A stretch of 64,000 bases of DNA. Origin: Halarchaeum nitratireducens. GTDB lineage: Archaea > Halobacteriota > Halobacteria > Halobacteriales > Halobacteriaceae. The notes under the pieces are model-generated. The model searched no databases. It was not told where the DNA came from and was given only the letters and a program-made list of their open reading frames with translations. Shown here in pieces: positions 18,371 to 25,984 of this stretch (its first letter is position 1; each line of letters opens with the position of its first letter). The position numbers and the translations under genes are program-made. The stretch lies in the NCBI RefSeq assembly GCF_014647155.1, contig NZ_BMOQ01000006.1:62001-126000 (forward strand). Direction: 5' to 3'.

Positions 18371-19420
18371 TCAGTCGGCCGCCCCCTCGTACTGCGCGCC
18401 GGTGTCGAATTCGGCGGATAGGTCGTCGTCGCGAAGCGCGGCCTTGCGTTCCTCGATGTCGATGTCATAGAGGTCGGCAGCGTTCTCACCGAGGACTTTC
18501 TTCTTCGTCTCCATGTCGAACTCGAGGCCGTACTCCGCCTTTTCCTCCTCAGTGAACTCGGTGTTAACGACGGCATCGAGCACCCAGTCGGGCTCCCAGA
18601 TGCCGTAGTCGCTCCCGAAAAGGATCTTATCGTCGCCGAGCCAGTAGAGGAGTTCGCCGAGGATCTCGCGGAACTTCTGGGGGCGATCGCGCGCCATCGG
18701 TGCGGCGACGGCGAGGCCGCCGTATACGTTGGGTTCCTGAGTGCCGATCCAGCAGAAGTCGTCGAGGCGGGGGAGCCCGACGTGTTCGACGACGAAGTTG
18801 AGTTCGGGGAAGCTACTGGCGGCGTCGTCGACGTCGGCGACGTCGAAGGCGTCGCGGTTGAGCGGCCGGATGGTCGGACCCTTGTGAGCGTGGACGTTCT
18901 CGATACCGAGGTCCGCGCACTTCTGGAGGAACTCGAAGGAGTCCTCGGAATCAAGTCGCCACCCCTTCGAGTCGCCGCGCCACTCAGCGGTGTACACCTT
19001 GACGCCCTGGATGTCGTACTCGCGGGCCTGTCGTTCGAGGTCCTCGAGGCCGGCCTCGCCCTCTCGTGGATCGAAGCGCCCGTTCGTGATGAGCCGGTCG
19101 CCATACTCGTCGGCCAGCGCGCCGCAGTCGTCGATCGTGTTGAATCCGTCCTCGTAAAACTCCTTGAGGTACGTCGGTTGGAAGATGCCAACGTCAACGT
19201 CACCGGTGCCGAAGACATCCGAGAGGAACTTCTCGTCGCTGTACGTTCGGAACTCTTCCAGAGTCCACTGACGCTCCTCGGGAGTGAATCCGGTGTGATA
19301 ATCGTAGAAGCACTTGATGAACTGCTCACCGCCCTCATGGATGATGTTCTCTTTTGTCGCGTCCCACGCATGCAGGTGACCGTCGATGACGAAGATGTCC
19401 TCACCTTGATGCTGAAGCAT
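18371..19420 (-). CDS. Amidohydrolase family 2 protein (propane-monooxygenase-cluster type)
   Basis: A 349-residue TIM-barrel metal-dependent hydrolase of the amidohydrolase-2 group. Metal-site elements are DGHLHAW (about 13-19), HAHKGPTIRPL (about 176), FVVEHVGLP (about 213) and GSDYGIWEPDW (about 270). These blocks match closely the amidohydrolase encoded beside mimABCD/prm propane monooxygenases, for example CFYDYH, IFQPTYLK, NGRFDPR, KVYTAEW. A TATA-like ATTATTAT at 19446-19454 lies about 30 nt before the start, so it is probably leaderless and divergent from the alcohol dehydrogenase. The reaction it performs is not known. Confidence 0.82.
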   Translation of the reverse strand: MLQHQGEDIFVIDGHLHAWDATKENIIHEGGEQFIKCFYDYHTGFTPEERQWTLEEFRTYSDEKFLSDVFGTGDVDVGIFQPTYLKEFYEDGFNTIDDCGALADEYGDRLITNGRFDPREGEAGLEDLERQAREYDIQGVKVYTAEWRGDSKGWRLDSEDSFEFLQKCADLGIENVHAHKGPTIRPLNRDAFDVADVDDAASSFPELNFVVEHVGLPRLDDFCWIGTQEPNVYGGLAVAAPMARDRPQKFREILGELLYWLGDDKILFGSDYGIWEPDWVLDAVVNTEFTEEEKAEYGLEFDMETKKKVLGENAADLYDIDIEERKAALRDDDLSAEFDTGAQYEGAAD

Positions 19421-19592
19421 TGCGACTCGACAAAGGAAATGTGTGATAATAATTGTTAGGGTTAGACCGAGTTCGTGGCGTAGTATGAGTGTTTAATTCA
19501 CGATCGATCCCACATACCAAACGGTCTTTCGTGACAAATTTTGCCCGTATGGCGGTCTTTAGTATCGTTTCCTGTCCGCGTTGAATCGAACG
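19421..19592. promoter_or_regulatory. Divergent promoter region (amidohydrolase / alcohol dehydrogenase)
   Basis: This AT-richer 172-bp spacer carries two outward TATA-like boxes: ATTATTAT at 19446-19454 for the minus-strand amidohydrolase and CTTTAGTAT at about 19557-19565 for the plus-strand dehydrogenase, each about 27-30 nt from its start codon. Joint control of both units from here is likely; the nearby IclR protein is the obvious candidate. No clear dyad was identified. Confidence 0.55.
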
Positions 19593-20630
19593 ATGCGCGC
19601 AGCACGACTCCACGAGTACACGGACGACATGAACGATGCTCTCACCGTCGAGGAGGTCGAGCGGCCGGAGATCGAGGCGTCGGACCAGATCGTCGTCGAG
19701 GTCGAAGGAGCGGGATGGTGCCAGACGGACAACCACATCATCGAGGGGATGTGGGAGTCCTACGCCGATCAGGACCTCCCGATGACGCTCGGCCACGAGA
19801 ACGCCGGGACTGTCGTTGAGGTCGGCGAAGAAGTGACGACCGTCGACGTCGGCGACGCCGTGCTCTGTCACCCGCTTCGCACCTGTGGAAAGTGTCGTTC
19901 CTGCCGCCTCGGAAACGACATGTACTGCGAGAACGCCGCCTTCTCCGGGCTCGATACGGACGGCGGGTTCGCCGAGTATCTCCTCACTTCCGAGCGCGCC
20001 GCGATCAAACTCGACACGGTCGATCCCGTCGACATCGCGCCCCACGCGGACGCAGGGATCACGGCCTACCACGCCACGAAGAAAGCCGTCGATGTCCTCG
20101 TTCCCGGCGAGTACTGCGTGCTCTTCGGGATCGGGGGGCTCGGACACATCGGCCTGCAGGCCGTGGAGGCGATGAGCGCTGCACAGACGATCGCCGTCGA
20201 CGTCAAGGACGACGCCCTCGCGCTCGCCGACCGCCTCGGTGCCGACTACACCGTCAACTCCGCCGACGAGGACGTCACGGACGCCATCGTTGGAATCACC
20301 GACGGCGCGGGCGCACGGGAGGTACTCGACTTCGTCGGCGCCGACGTCACAACCGACCTCGCACCCGAGATCGTCTCGCCCGGCGGTGATCACCACATCA
20401 TCGGCTACGGTGGCCACATTCATCGCCCCGCACAGGACCTCGTCGACGGTGAGTTCGACTATCGCGGCAACCTCGTCGGCACCTACACCGAACTCCAAGA
20501 ACTCGTCGCGCTCGTCGAACAGGGCGAGATCCACCTCACCACGAGTGAATACGGACTCGACGAGATCAACGAGGTCGCCGAGCGGCTCGAACACAACGAA
20601 ATCGAGGGCCGAGCCGTCATCCGCCTGTAG
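19593..20630 (+). CDS. Zinc-dependent alcohol dehydrogenase (MDR family)
   Basis: A 345-residue medium-chain dehydrogenase. The catalytic zinc site is GWCQTDNH and LGHENAG (about 33-67), the structural zinc has four Cys in CGKCRSCRLGNDMYC (about 92-106), and the NAD-binding loop is FGIGGLGHIG (about 172-181). The ATG at 19593 is preferred over TTG at 19581 because it fits the TATA spacing. Its pairing with the amidohydrolase and DUF59 genes mirrors bacterial propane/2-propanol oxidation clusters, where such an enzyme oxidises a secondary alcohol; substrate here is inferred. Confidence 0.85.
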   Translation: MRAARLHEYTDDMNDALTVEEVERPEIEASDQIVVEVEGAGWCQTDNHIIEGMWESYADQDLPMTLGHENAGTVVEVGEEVTTVDVGDAVLCHPLRTCGKCRSCRLGNDMYCENAAFSGLDTDGGFAEYLLTSERAAIKLDTVDPVDIAPHADAGITAYHATKKAVDVLVPGEYCVLFGIGGLGHIGLQAVEAMSAAQTIAVDVKDDALALADRLGADYTVNSADEDVTDAIVGITDGAGAREVLDFVGADVTTDLAPEIVSPGGDHHIIGYGGHIHRPAQDLVDGEFDYRGNLVGTYTELQELVALVEQGEIHLTTSEYGLDEINEVAERLEHNEIEGRAVIRL

Positions 20631-20678
20631 CGCTCGTTCAACAGTAGTGAAGTGACGGTACGGCCGGTACCACCTACT

Positions 20679-20699
20679 TTTACGAAAATATAGTTGTCA
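20679..20699. promoter_or_regulatory. Copy 1 of a shared 21-bp AT-rich motif
   Basis: The sequence fits TTTACN2ANATATANTTGT with one further A at the end. It lies between the convergent alcohol dehydrogenase and the IclR gene, 70 bp past the IclR stop. Two more copies occur at 22579-22599 and 50825-50845. Partial dyad symmetry suggests a dimeric DNA-binding protein. Confidence 0.5.
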
Positions 20700-20768
20700 A
20701 GTAGTGGGTCGGATTCGCTCGTCGCTGGCTCATGACCCCGTCCAACGCGGTCGACGACCGGGCACCGC

Positions 20769-21536
20769 TCAGTACCCTTGCATCTCCAGCTCAATGAGGT
20801 TCGCGGCGTCCGAAACTCGCGGCGCGAGCGCTTCCAGTCGCTCGTCACTCATACGACTCGTCGGGCCCGCGATGCTGATCGCGCCGACCCTCCGATCCGC
20901 CCCAGCATCGCCACGGTTCTCCACGGCGGCGGCGACGCAGCACAACCCCTCTAGTTGTTCCTCCCGATCGAACGCGACCCCCCGTTCGCGGATGGTGTCG
21001 ATCTCCGCTTTGAGCGTGGAGCGGTCGGTGATCGTGTGCGGTGTCGTCTCCGGGAGGCCGCGCTCGTCCAAGATCTCGTTGACGCGTTCCGGCGGAAGTT
21101 GTGCGAGGACCGCCTTCCCGAGCGCGTTGTCGTGGAGATGCTTGCGTCGACCGACCGTGTCGAAACGGACGGCATCGTCGCCGTGAGCGTCGTAGACGTA
21201 GTATCCGTAGCCGTTCTCCTCGATCATCAGGATACTCAGCTCTCCCGTCTGCCGCGATAGCTCGTCGACTTTGGCCTTGCCGACTCGGTAGACGTCGAGG
21301 TTTTCGACCGCTCGGTGTCCCATGTTCAAAAGGCGCATCCCGAGGCGATACTGTCCATCTATCTCAACGACGTACGACTGATGTGCGAGCGTTTTGAGGT
21401 GGTAGTGCATCGTGTTCCTGGCAAGGTCGAGGTGGTCCGCGATTTCGGACGCCGTCGCCGGGCCGAGGACGGCGAGTGCGCCGAGGATGGTGAGCGATCG
21501 TTCGCTCGATTGAATCCGTTTTTGTTCGTCGACCAT
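20769..21536 (-). CDS. IclR-family transcriptional regulator 1
   Basis: A 255-residue IclR protein. Residues 10-75 are the winged helix (SLTILGALAVLGPATASEIA, LDLARNTMHYHLKTL), and the rest is the IclR effector domain with LGKAVLAQLPPERVNEIL and the IAGPTSRM end typical of the fold. Such proteins bind small catabolic ligands. It is convergent with the alcohol dehydrogenase and divergent from the GlcG-like gene, so either the propane-type module or that gene could be its target. Confidence 0.87.
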   Translation of the reverse strand: MVDEQKRIQSSERSLTILGALAVLGPATASEIADHLDLARNTMHYHLKTLAHQSYVVEIDGQYRLGMRLLNMGHRAVENLDVYRVGKAKVDELSRQTGELSILMIEENGYGYYVYDAHGDDAVRFDTVGRRKHLHDNALGKAVLAQLPPERVNEILDERGLPETTPHTITDRSTLKAEIDTIRERGVAFDREEQLEGLCCVAAAVENRGDAGADRRVGAISIAGPTSRMSDERLEALAPRVSDAANLIELEMQGY

Positions 21537-21716
21537 ACATCGCTATCCATTCTCCAGGTTGATCAATGTTCATCACGATTGAACGAAGGGGCTGCTCCGG
21601 GTGATCAATGAGTGGATCGTGACGATCACCCGAGGGACGACTCGTCGTGGGGACCGTCCGACGATCGACCGGGTTCCGCGACGTCGGTCACGGCCGTCGA
21701 AGCGATTATCGAATTT

Positions 21717-21752
21717 ACCTCACGTAGCTACCGTAGGTGGCTTAGCTGAGGT
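21717..21752. promoter_or_regulatory. Nested inverted repeat in the IclR-1/GlcG divergent region
   Basis: Outer arms ACCTCA (21717-21722) and TGAGGT (21747-21752) enclose a second stem, AGCTACC-GTA-GGTGGCT (21726-21742, one G-T pair). The 12-mer TAGGTGGCTTAG (21734-21745) recurs with one mismatch at 42843-42854 upstream of the CobW-like gene. It could be an operator or an RNA hairpin. Confidence 0.45.
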
Positions 21753-21874
21753 TTCTGACGTGGCTCTCCGTCATCGGTGTCGACGGTCTCCGTTCGAGTT
21801 TGACTAGGGTATATCGACAGTGAGACGATCGCGTCGATCCGTCGCGTACTATTAAGTATGGCCCGCTCGTATCT

Positions 21875-22303
21875 GTGAACGTCGTGAGCGAATCAATCAC
21901 GCTGTCGACGGCGAAGGAACTGATCGATGCGGCGGAAGAGGCGGCCGAGGAGATCGGAGTATCGATGGTCATCACGGTGGCGAATCCGGCGGGGAACCTC
22001 GTCGCCCAACACCGGATGGACGACGCGTGGCTGGCGAGCGTCTCCATCTCGCGCAACAAGGCCTACACCGCGGCGGCCCTCCAGATGCCGACGCACGAGC
22101 TCGCGGACCCCACCCAGCCCGGCGAATCACTCTGGGGACTCCAGACCACCGACGAGAACCGGCTGGTCGTCTTCGGCGGCGGCTATCCGCTCGAAGTCGA
22201 CGGCGAGATCGTCGGGACCATCGGCGTCAGCGGCGGCGAGGTCGCCCAGGACATGACCGTCGCCGAAGCCGGCGTCGAGCGCTTCGACGAGCTTACGGCG
22301 TAG
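21875..22303 (+). CDS. GlcG/HbpS-family (DUF336) protein
   Basis: A 142-residue protein of the GlcG/HbpS fold, a small alpha-beta protein seen alone or fused in glycolate, diol and haem-related loci; its biochemical role is poorly known. Family features visible are the first long helix TAKELIDAAEEAAEEIG, the strand VITVANPAGNLVAQHRMD, the YTAAALQMPTHEL block and the GTIGVSGGEVAQDM end (about 112-125). The GTG at 21875 or 21884 is the likely start, following a TATA-like CTATTAAGTAT near 21850-21860. Confidence 0.8.
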   Translation: MNVVSESITLSTAKELIDAAEEAAEEIGVSMVITVANPAGNLVAQHRMDDAWLASVSISRNKAYTAAALQMPTHELADPTQPGESLWGLQTTDENRLVVFGGGYPLEVDGEIVGTIGVSGGEVAQDMTVAEAGVERFDELTA

Positions 22304-22982
22304 CCCGGTACCCGGCACCGTACGACGGGCACACCGGCTATCGGTGCGGTACCTCCGTTCGACGTTTCGACGGGGACTCACGGTGCGCTCGCCGTGACGG
22401 TCGGCGCACCGCGGCTCACCGGTGGCCGCACGCGGCAGTCGATCCGGTGACCGCCGGTTCGACGCGAGACGCACGAGAGACGATGCGCGACCGAACGGCC
22501 GCGGGACGAAACGACTCGCCGACCGGGTGGTGATTCGCCGTCGCGCACCGATGCGCGCCGCGAACTGCCACCGTGTGCTTTACATACATATACTTGTAAA
22601 CAAATCTGGGTCGAGCGCGAGTCGACGTCCGGAACCGGACAGGACACCGGCACCACTCCCGCGAGCACCGAACGCTCCCACCCGTCCACCGCATCGGCAG
22701 ACCGACTGTTTCCGCACATCTCGATCGAGCCACGGCCGGGCCATACGACCCGAGGAGAGGCTTGAACGTTCTTCGTAGCGGAACAGTATGGAGAGTTCCA
22801 CACTATCTTTCGGTATTCGCGCCTCTGCCTGCGAGATAGATAATCGCGGCGTCGCTCTTGTTCCGTGTGGACGAATGTTTTTGCGATGATCGTGTGCAGG
22901 GGAGCGGACAGTGTCCGGAGAAGTCTGAGGAGCACGACGTGTCGGACAATACCGATATATATGGTACACGATCACAACCACC
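22304..22982. other. Long intergenic stretch upstream of IclR-2 unit
   Basis: No gene with a believable start or match is visible on either strand. It contains the second copy of the AT-rich 21-bp motif (22579-22599). Short GC-rich frames here are not supported by promoter position or similarity. Confidence 0.45.
22579..22599. promoter_or_regulatory. Copy 2 of the shared 21-bp AT-rich motif
   Basis: TTTACATACATATACTTGTA followed by A; this copy is nearly a perfect dyad (TTTAC at one end, GTAAA at the other). It lies in the long spacer between the GlcG-like gene and the IclR-2 unit. Confidence 0.5.
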
Positions 22983-23001
22983 GAACGCCTTATATGCGTT
23001 C
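22983..23001. promoter_or_regulatory. Perfect dyad overlapping a TATA box before the leader ORF/IclR-2
   Basis: GAACGC (22983-22988) and GCGTTC (22996-23001) are perfect inverted arms flanking CTTATAT, which itself is a good TATA element. The ATG of the small leader frame is about 30 nt further on. A protein bound here would cover the TATA box, as expected for autorepression by the IclR product. Confidence 0.55.
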
Positions 23002-23022
23002 ACGGGAGAGGAACAGTCGCAC

Positions 23023-23145
23023 ATGACGTCCGAAGGTGAGACGAGCACGTCGGTGTTGACGACCGGTCACTTCCGGGGCGTGCGCGATCGGCGCCCGAGG
23101 CGGAAGCGTGATGCTTTACCGGACGGCGAGAAAGATGAACTATGA
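23023..23145 (+). CDS. Small 40-residue leader protein overlapping IclR-2
   Basis: A frame of 40 codons, rich in Arg, Asp and Glu in its second half (RGVRDRRPRRKRD), begins at an ATG 27-30 nt after the TATA element inside the 22983-23001 dyad and stops in a TGA that overlaps the ATG of the IclR gene (ATGA). This geometry suggests translation and coupling to the regulator. I recognise no family. An alternative is that it is only untranslated leader and that IclR-2 uses the TTTACC box near 23115. Confidence 0.4.
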   Translation: MTSEGETSTSVLTTGHFRGVRDRRPRRKRDALPDGEKDEL

Positions 23146-23948
23146 CCGACCACGAGTCGTCCGGGGTGTTGCAGACGACGGCGATATCGCTCCGGCTCGT
23201 CGACGTCCTCTTGGAGCGAGAGGGAGCGAGCCTCACCGAGCTAGCCGAGGCGACCGGCCTCGCGAAGAGCACCGTCTACAGCCACCTCACCACGCTCGCC
23301 GAGTACGGGTACGTCGTCAGCGACGCGAACCGGTACCAACTCGGGGCGAAGTTCTGCCACCTCGGAGACTACGTCCGAACCCGAAAGGAGTACTACCAGA
23401 TCGCCGAGGAGGTCGTCGGGTGGCTCGCCGACGAGTCGACGATGGAAGTGGACTTCGCCGTCGAGGAACACGGTCGCGTCATCTCGCTCTACGGGAACCT
23501 CGAGTTCGCCAACACGCCGAGGTTCCTCATCGACGGCAGCCCGTTTCACGTGCACACGACCGCGTCGGGAAAAGCGATCGTCGCGGAGTACCCGGAGAGC
23601 CGGATCCACGAGATCCTCGACCGCTGGGGGCTCCCGGCGGCGACCGACGAGTCGATCACGACGGAGGACGCATTCTTCGCGGAGCTCGAGCGCGTCCGCG
23701 AGCAGGGGTACGCCGAGAACCGCGGCGAGGCGGTCGAAGGGTTCTGGGCGGTCGGCAAGGCGGTGAAGTCCCCGCGCGGCGGCGTCTACGGATCGCTGAA
23801 CCTGAGCGGGCCGGAGTACTTCGCCGACGCGGACACCAAGGCGACTCAGGTCGATCTCCTCGAACGCGCCGCGGCCGACTTCGAGCGGAAGATGGCCGAC
23901 AGATATCGGTCGTCTCGACCGGACCGGGACGTCACGGAGGATTCGTAG
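23142..23948 (+). CDS. IclR-family transcriptional regulator 2
   Basis: A 268-residue IclR protein: winged helix at about 12-75 (LTELAEATGLAKSTVYSHLT) and effector domain with FHVHTTASGKAIVAEYPESR and GSLNLSGPEYF. It stands at the head of the 24-42 kb catabolic island, directly before the BCCT transporter. It is therefore the best candidate for the protein that recognises the TACGGWWWCYGTGTA sites found throughout the island. The start is the ATG in the ATGA overlap with the preceding small frame. Confidence 0.87.
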   Translation: MTDHESSGVLQTTAISLRLVDVLLEREGASLTELAEATGLAKSTVYSHLTTLAEYGYVVSDANRYQLGAKFCHLGDYVRTRKEYYQIAEEVVGWLADESTMEVDFAVEEHGRVISLYGNLEFANTPRFLIDGSPFHVHTTASGKAIVAEYPESRIHEILDRWGLPAATDESITTEDAFFAELERVREQGYAENRGEAVEGFWAVGKAVKSPRGGVYGSLNLSGPEYFADADTKATQVDLLERAAADFERKMADRYRSSRPDRDVTEDS

Positions 23949-24046
23949 CCGAGACGCCCGTTCGCGTCACGACCGCTCCTCGCGAGTACACAGGATCCGT
24001 TGACAGTACACTCAGTAACCGAAATAATTATTGTTGATGGTTCGCG

Positions 24047-24238
24047 ATGTCGTGGCGTGCGGCACCACGAGGCTCGATACGGCCCACGGCAAAGAATATG
24101 ATGCGTTCCACGACACTACACTCAGACGGCTTCCGTCGTAGCGCTCGGCACGAACGCCCGTTCCGGCCCGACCCCGGTATCGACTCGGCGATCGACGATC
24201 GCGTCCGGGACGCGGACAACCGGGTGAGCGGTCGGTGA
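24047..24238 (+). CDS. Possible 63-codon leader frame overlapping the BCCT gene
   Basis: An Arg/Asp-rich frame begins at an ATG about 20 nt after a TATA-like AAATAATTATT (24022-24032) and stops in a TGA overlapping the GTG start of the transporter (GTGA). No promoter-like element is visible closer to the transporter start, so the leader region is transcribed in either case. Whether it is translated is uncertain; another ATG at 24037 opens a different short frame. Confidence 0.25.
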   Translation: MSWRAAPRGSIRPTAKNMMRSTTLHSDGFRRSARHERPFRPDPGIDSAIDDRVRDADNRVSGR

Positions 24239-25860
24239 GCGGCGCCGACGGACCGCTCTCGACGTTCCGCGACGAGATCGAGCCCGTCATCTTCACCTTC
24301 GGCGCGCTCATCACGTTGTTGTTCGTCGGCGCGTTCAGTCTCCGGCCGGACGCCGCCTACGACGTCGTCCTCGGGATCCGCAACTGGATCCTCTCGCAGT
24401 TCAACTGGTTCTTCCTCCTCGTCATGCTGGCCTTCGTGTTGTTCCTCGGGTTCGTCATCTTCGGGCCGTGGGGTCGCCTGACGCTCGGCGACGAGGACCC
24501 GGAGTACAGTTACCTCTCCTACTTCGCGATGATGTACTCCGCGGGACTCGCGGCGGGAATCGTCTTCTGGGGGCCGGCCGAAGCGCTGTTCCACTACTCG
24601 ACGGTCCCGCCGCTCTTCGATGGCGTACAGGCGGAAACCGCCGCGGCCATGCCGACCGCCGTGCAGTACGCCATCTTCCACTGGAGTCTCACGCAGTGGT
24701 CGTGTTTCACCGTGATGGGGCTCGCCATCGGGTACTTCGTCTACAACTACGACGCGCCGCTTCGCGTCTCCGCGGTCCTCACGCCGTTCGTGGGAGCGGA
24801 GAACGTCGACGGTCCGCTCGGACAGGCGGTGGACGTCCTCGCGGTGTTCGCCACCCTCGGCGGCGTCGCGACCTCGCTCGGGTTCATCGGCCAGCAGTTC
24901 ATCACGGGGCTGAACTTCCAGTGGGGGATCGAGCTCGGCGATCTGGGGACGATCGCGGTTATCACGGGGATGGTCGTCATCTTCACCGTCTCGTTGGTGC
25001 TCGGCGTCGACAAGGGGATCCGCCGTCTCTCGAACTTCAACATGACCCTGTTCGCGTTCCTCATGGTCGCCACGCTCGTGCTCGGACCGACGTTCCGGAT
25101 CCTCGAACTCGGGACGCAGGCCGTCGGCGGGTTCGTCGGCGACTTCTTCCAGATGAGTCTGTACACGCAGGTCGCGGCGGACAGCGCCGAGAAGTGGGTG
25201 AACGTCTGGACCGTCTTCTACTGGCTCTGGCCGCTCGCGTGGTCGCCGTTCGCCGGCCTCTTCATCGCCCGTATCTCGCGCGGTCGGAGCGTACGGGAGG
25301 TCGCGTTCGCGGGGATCGGTGCGACGGCGATGGCGACGATCCCGTGGTTCGTCATCGTCGGTGGCACCGGCGTTCTGATGCAGTTCTCGGACATGGCGGA
25401 CGTCCTCGGGCCGGTCTCGCAGTACGGCGAGGCGGTGTCGGGGTACGTGCTCTTCGGGAACCTCCCGGTCCTCGGATCGGTCCTCCTGTTCGCGTTCCTC
25501 GTCCTGGTGACGACGTTCTTCGTCACGTCGGCGGACTCCTCGACGCTCGCGGTGTCGATGATGACGACCGGCGGGAAAGAGGATCCGTCCGCCGTCAGCC
25601 GCATCTTCTGGGCCGTCCTGCAGGGGGTCGTCGCGTCCATCCTGATGGTCGTCGGTGGCGTTCGCGCCCTCCAGTCGGCGGCCATCATCACCGGCGCGCC
25701 GTTCGCGATCGTCTGCCTGTTCGCAATGATCGGGCTCGTCCGGACCTTCCGCGACGACTTCGGGCCGCTCCTCCTCAGGGAGGAGACGTCGCTCGTCGGG
25801 AGACCGGGCGCGAGCGACGGCTCGTCGGTGGACGCGGCCTCCGCCGTTGACGACGACTAA
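24235..25860 (+). CDS. BCCT-family compatible-solute transporter
   Basis: A 541-residue membrane protein of the betaine/carnitine/choline transporter family, with about twelve hydrophobic segments. Family hallmarks are MMYSAGLAAGIVFWGPAEAL (about 97-116), the WSLTQWSCFTVMGLAIGYF segment (about 150), FYWLWPLAWSPFAGLFIARI (about 325), SRGRSVREV and FFVTSADSST (about 425). The N- and C-termini are short, so it lacks the long osmosensing tails of BetP. It would import a trimethylated or zwitterionic solute such as glycine betaine or ectoine using Na+ or H+. Its place before ectoine-hydrolase-type genes favours a catabolic uptake role. The GTG start is the only one in frame with the family N-terminus. 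Confidence 0.9.
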   Translation: MSGADGPLSTFRDEIEPVIFTFGALITLLFVGAFSLRPDAAYDVVLGIRNWILSQFNWFFLLVMLAFVLFLGFVIFGPWGRLTLGDEDPEYSYLSYFAMMYSAGLAAGIVFWGPAEALFHYSTVPPLFDGVQAETAAAMPTAVQYAIFHWSLTQWSCFTVMGLAIGYFVYNYDAPLRVSAVLTPFVGAENVDGPLGQAVDVLAVFATLGGVATSLGFIGQQFITGLNFQWGIELGDLGTIAVITGMVVIFTVSLVLGVDKGIRRLSNFNMTLFAFLMVATLVLGPTFRILELGTQAVGGFVGDFFQMSLYTQVAADSAEKWVNVWTVFYWLWPLAWSPFAGLFIARISRGRSVREVAFAGIGATAMATIPWFVIVGGTGVLMQFSDMADVLGPVSQYGEAVSGYVLFGNLPVLGSVLLFAFLVLVTTFFVTSADSSTLAVSMMTTGGKEDPSAVSRIFWAVLQGVVASILMVVGGVRALQSAAIITGAPFAIVCLFAMIGLVRTFRDDFGPLLLREETSLVGRPGASDGSSVDAASAVDDD

Positions 25861-25969
25861 CCCGCCGTCGTCCGCCCCTTTCGTCCACCCTCTCGTCCGC
25901 CGCTGACCGCTCTCCGTCGCGTTCGGGGACGCATCACCGAACCTATAACAAGTTTTAATGTACACTATC

Positions 25970-25984
25970 AACGTTTGCTGTGTA
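25970..25984 (+). promoter_or_regulatory. Island operator site A (overlaps start of aminotransferase 1)
   Basis: AACGTTTGCTGTGTA matches 12 of 15 positions of TACGGWWWCYGTGTA. Its last base is the A of the start codon at 25984, and the TATA-like TTTTAAT lies at 25953-25959, so the site covers the expected transcription start of a leaderless mRNA. Confidence 0.6.

Noticed and set aside
22378-22981. Several overlapping minus-strand frames in the spacer before IclR-2 as possible new genes
   Set aside because: They have no TATA-like element at leaderless distance, odd composition and no recognisable motif; the spacer is better explained as regulatory DNA.
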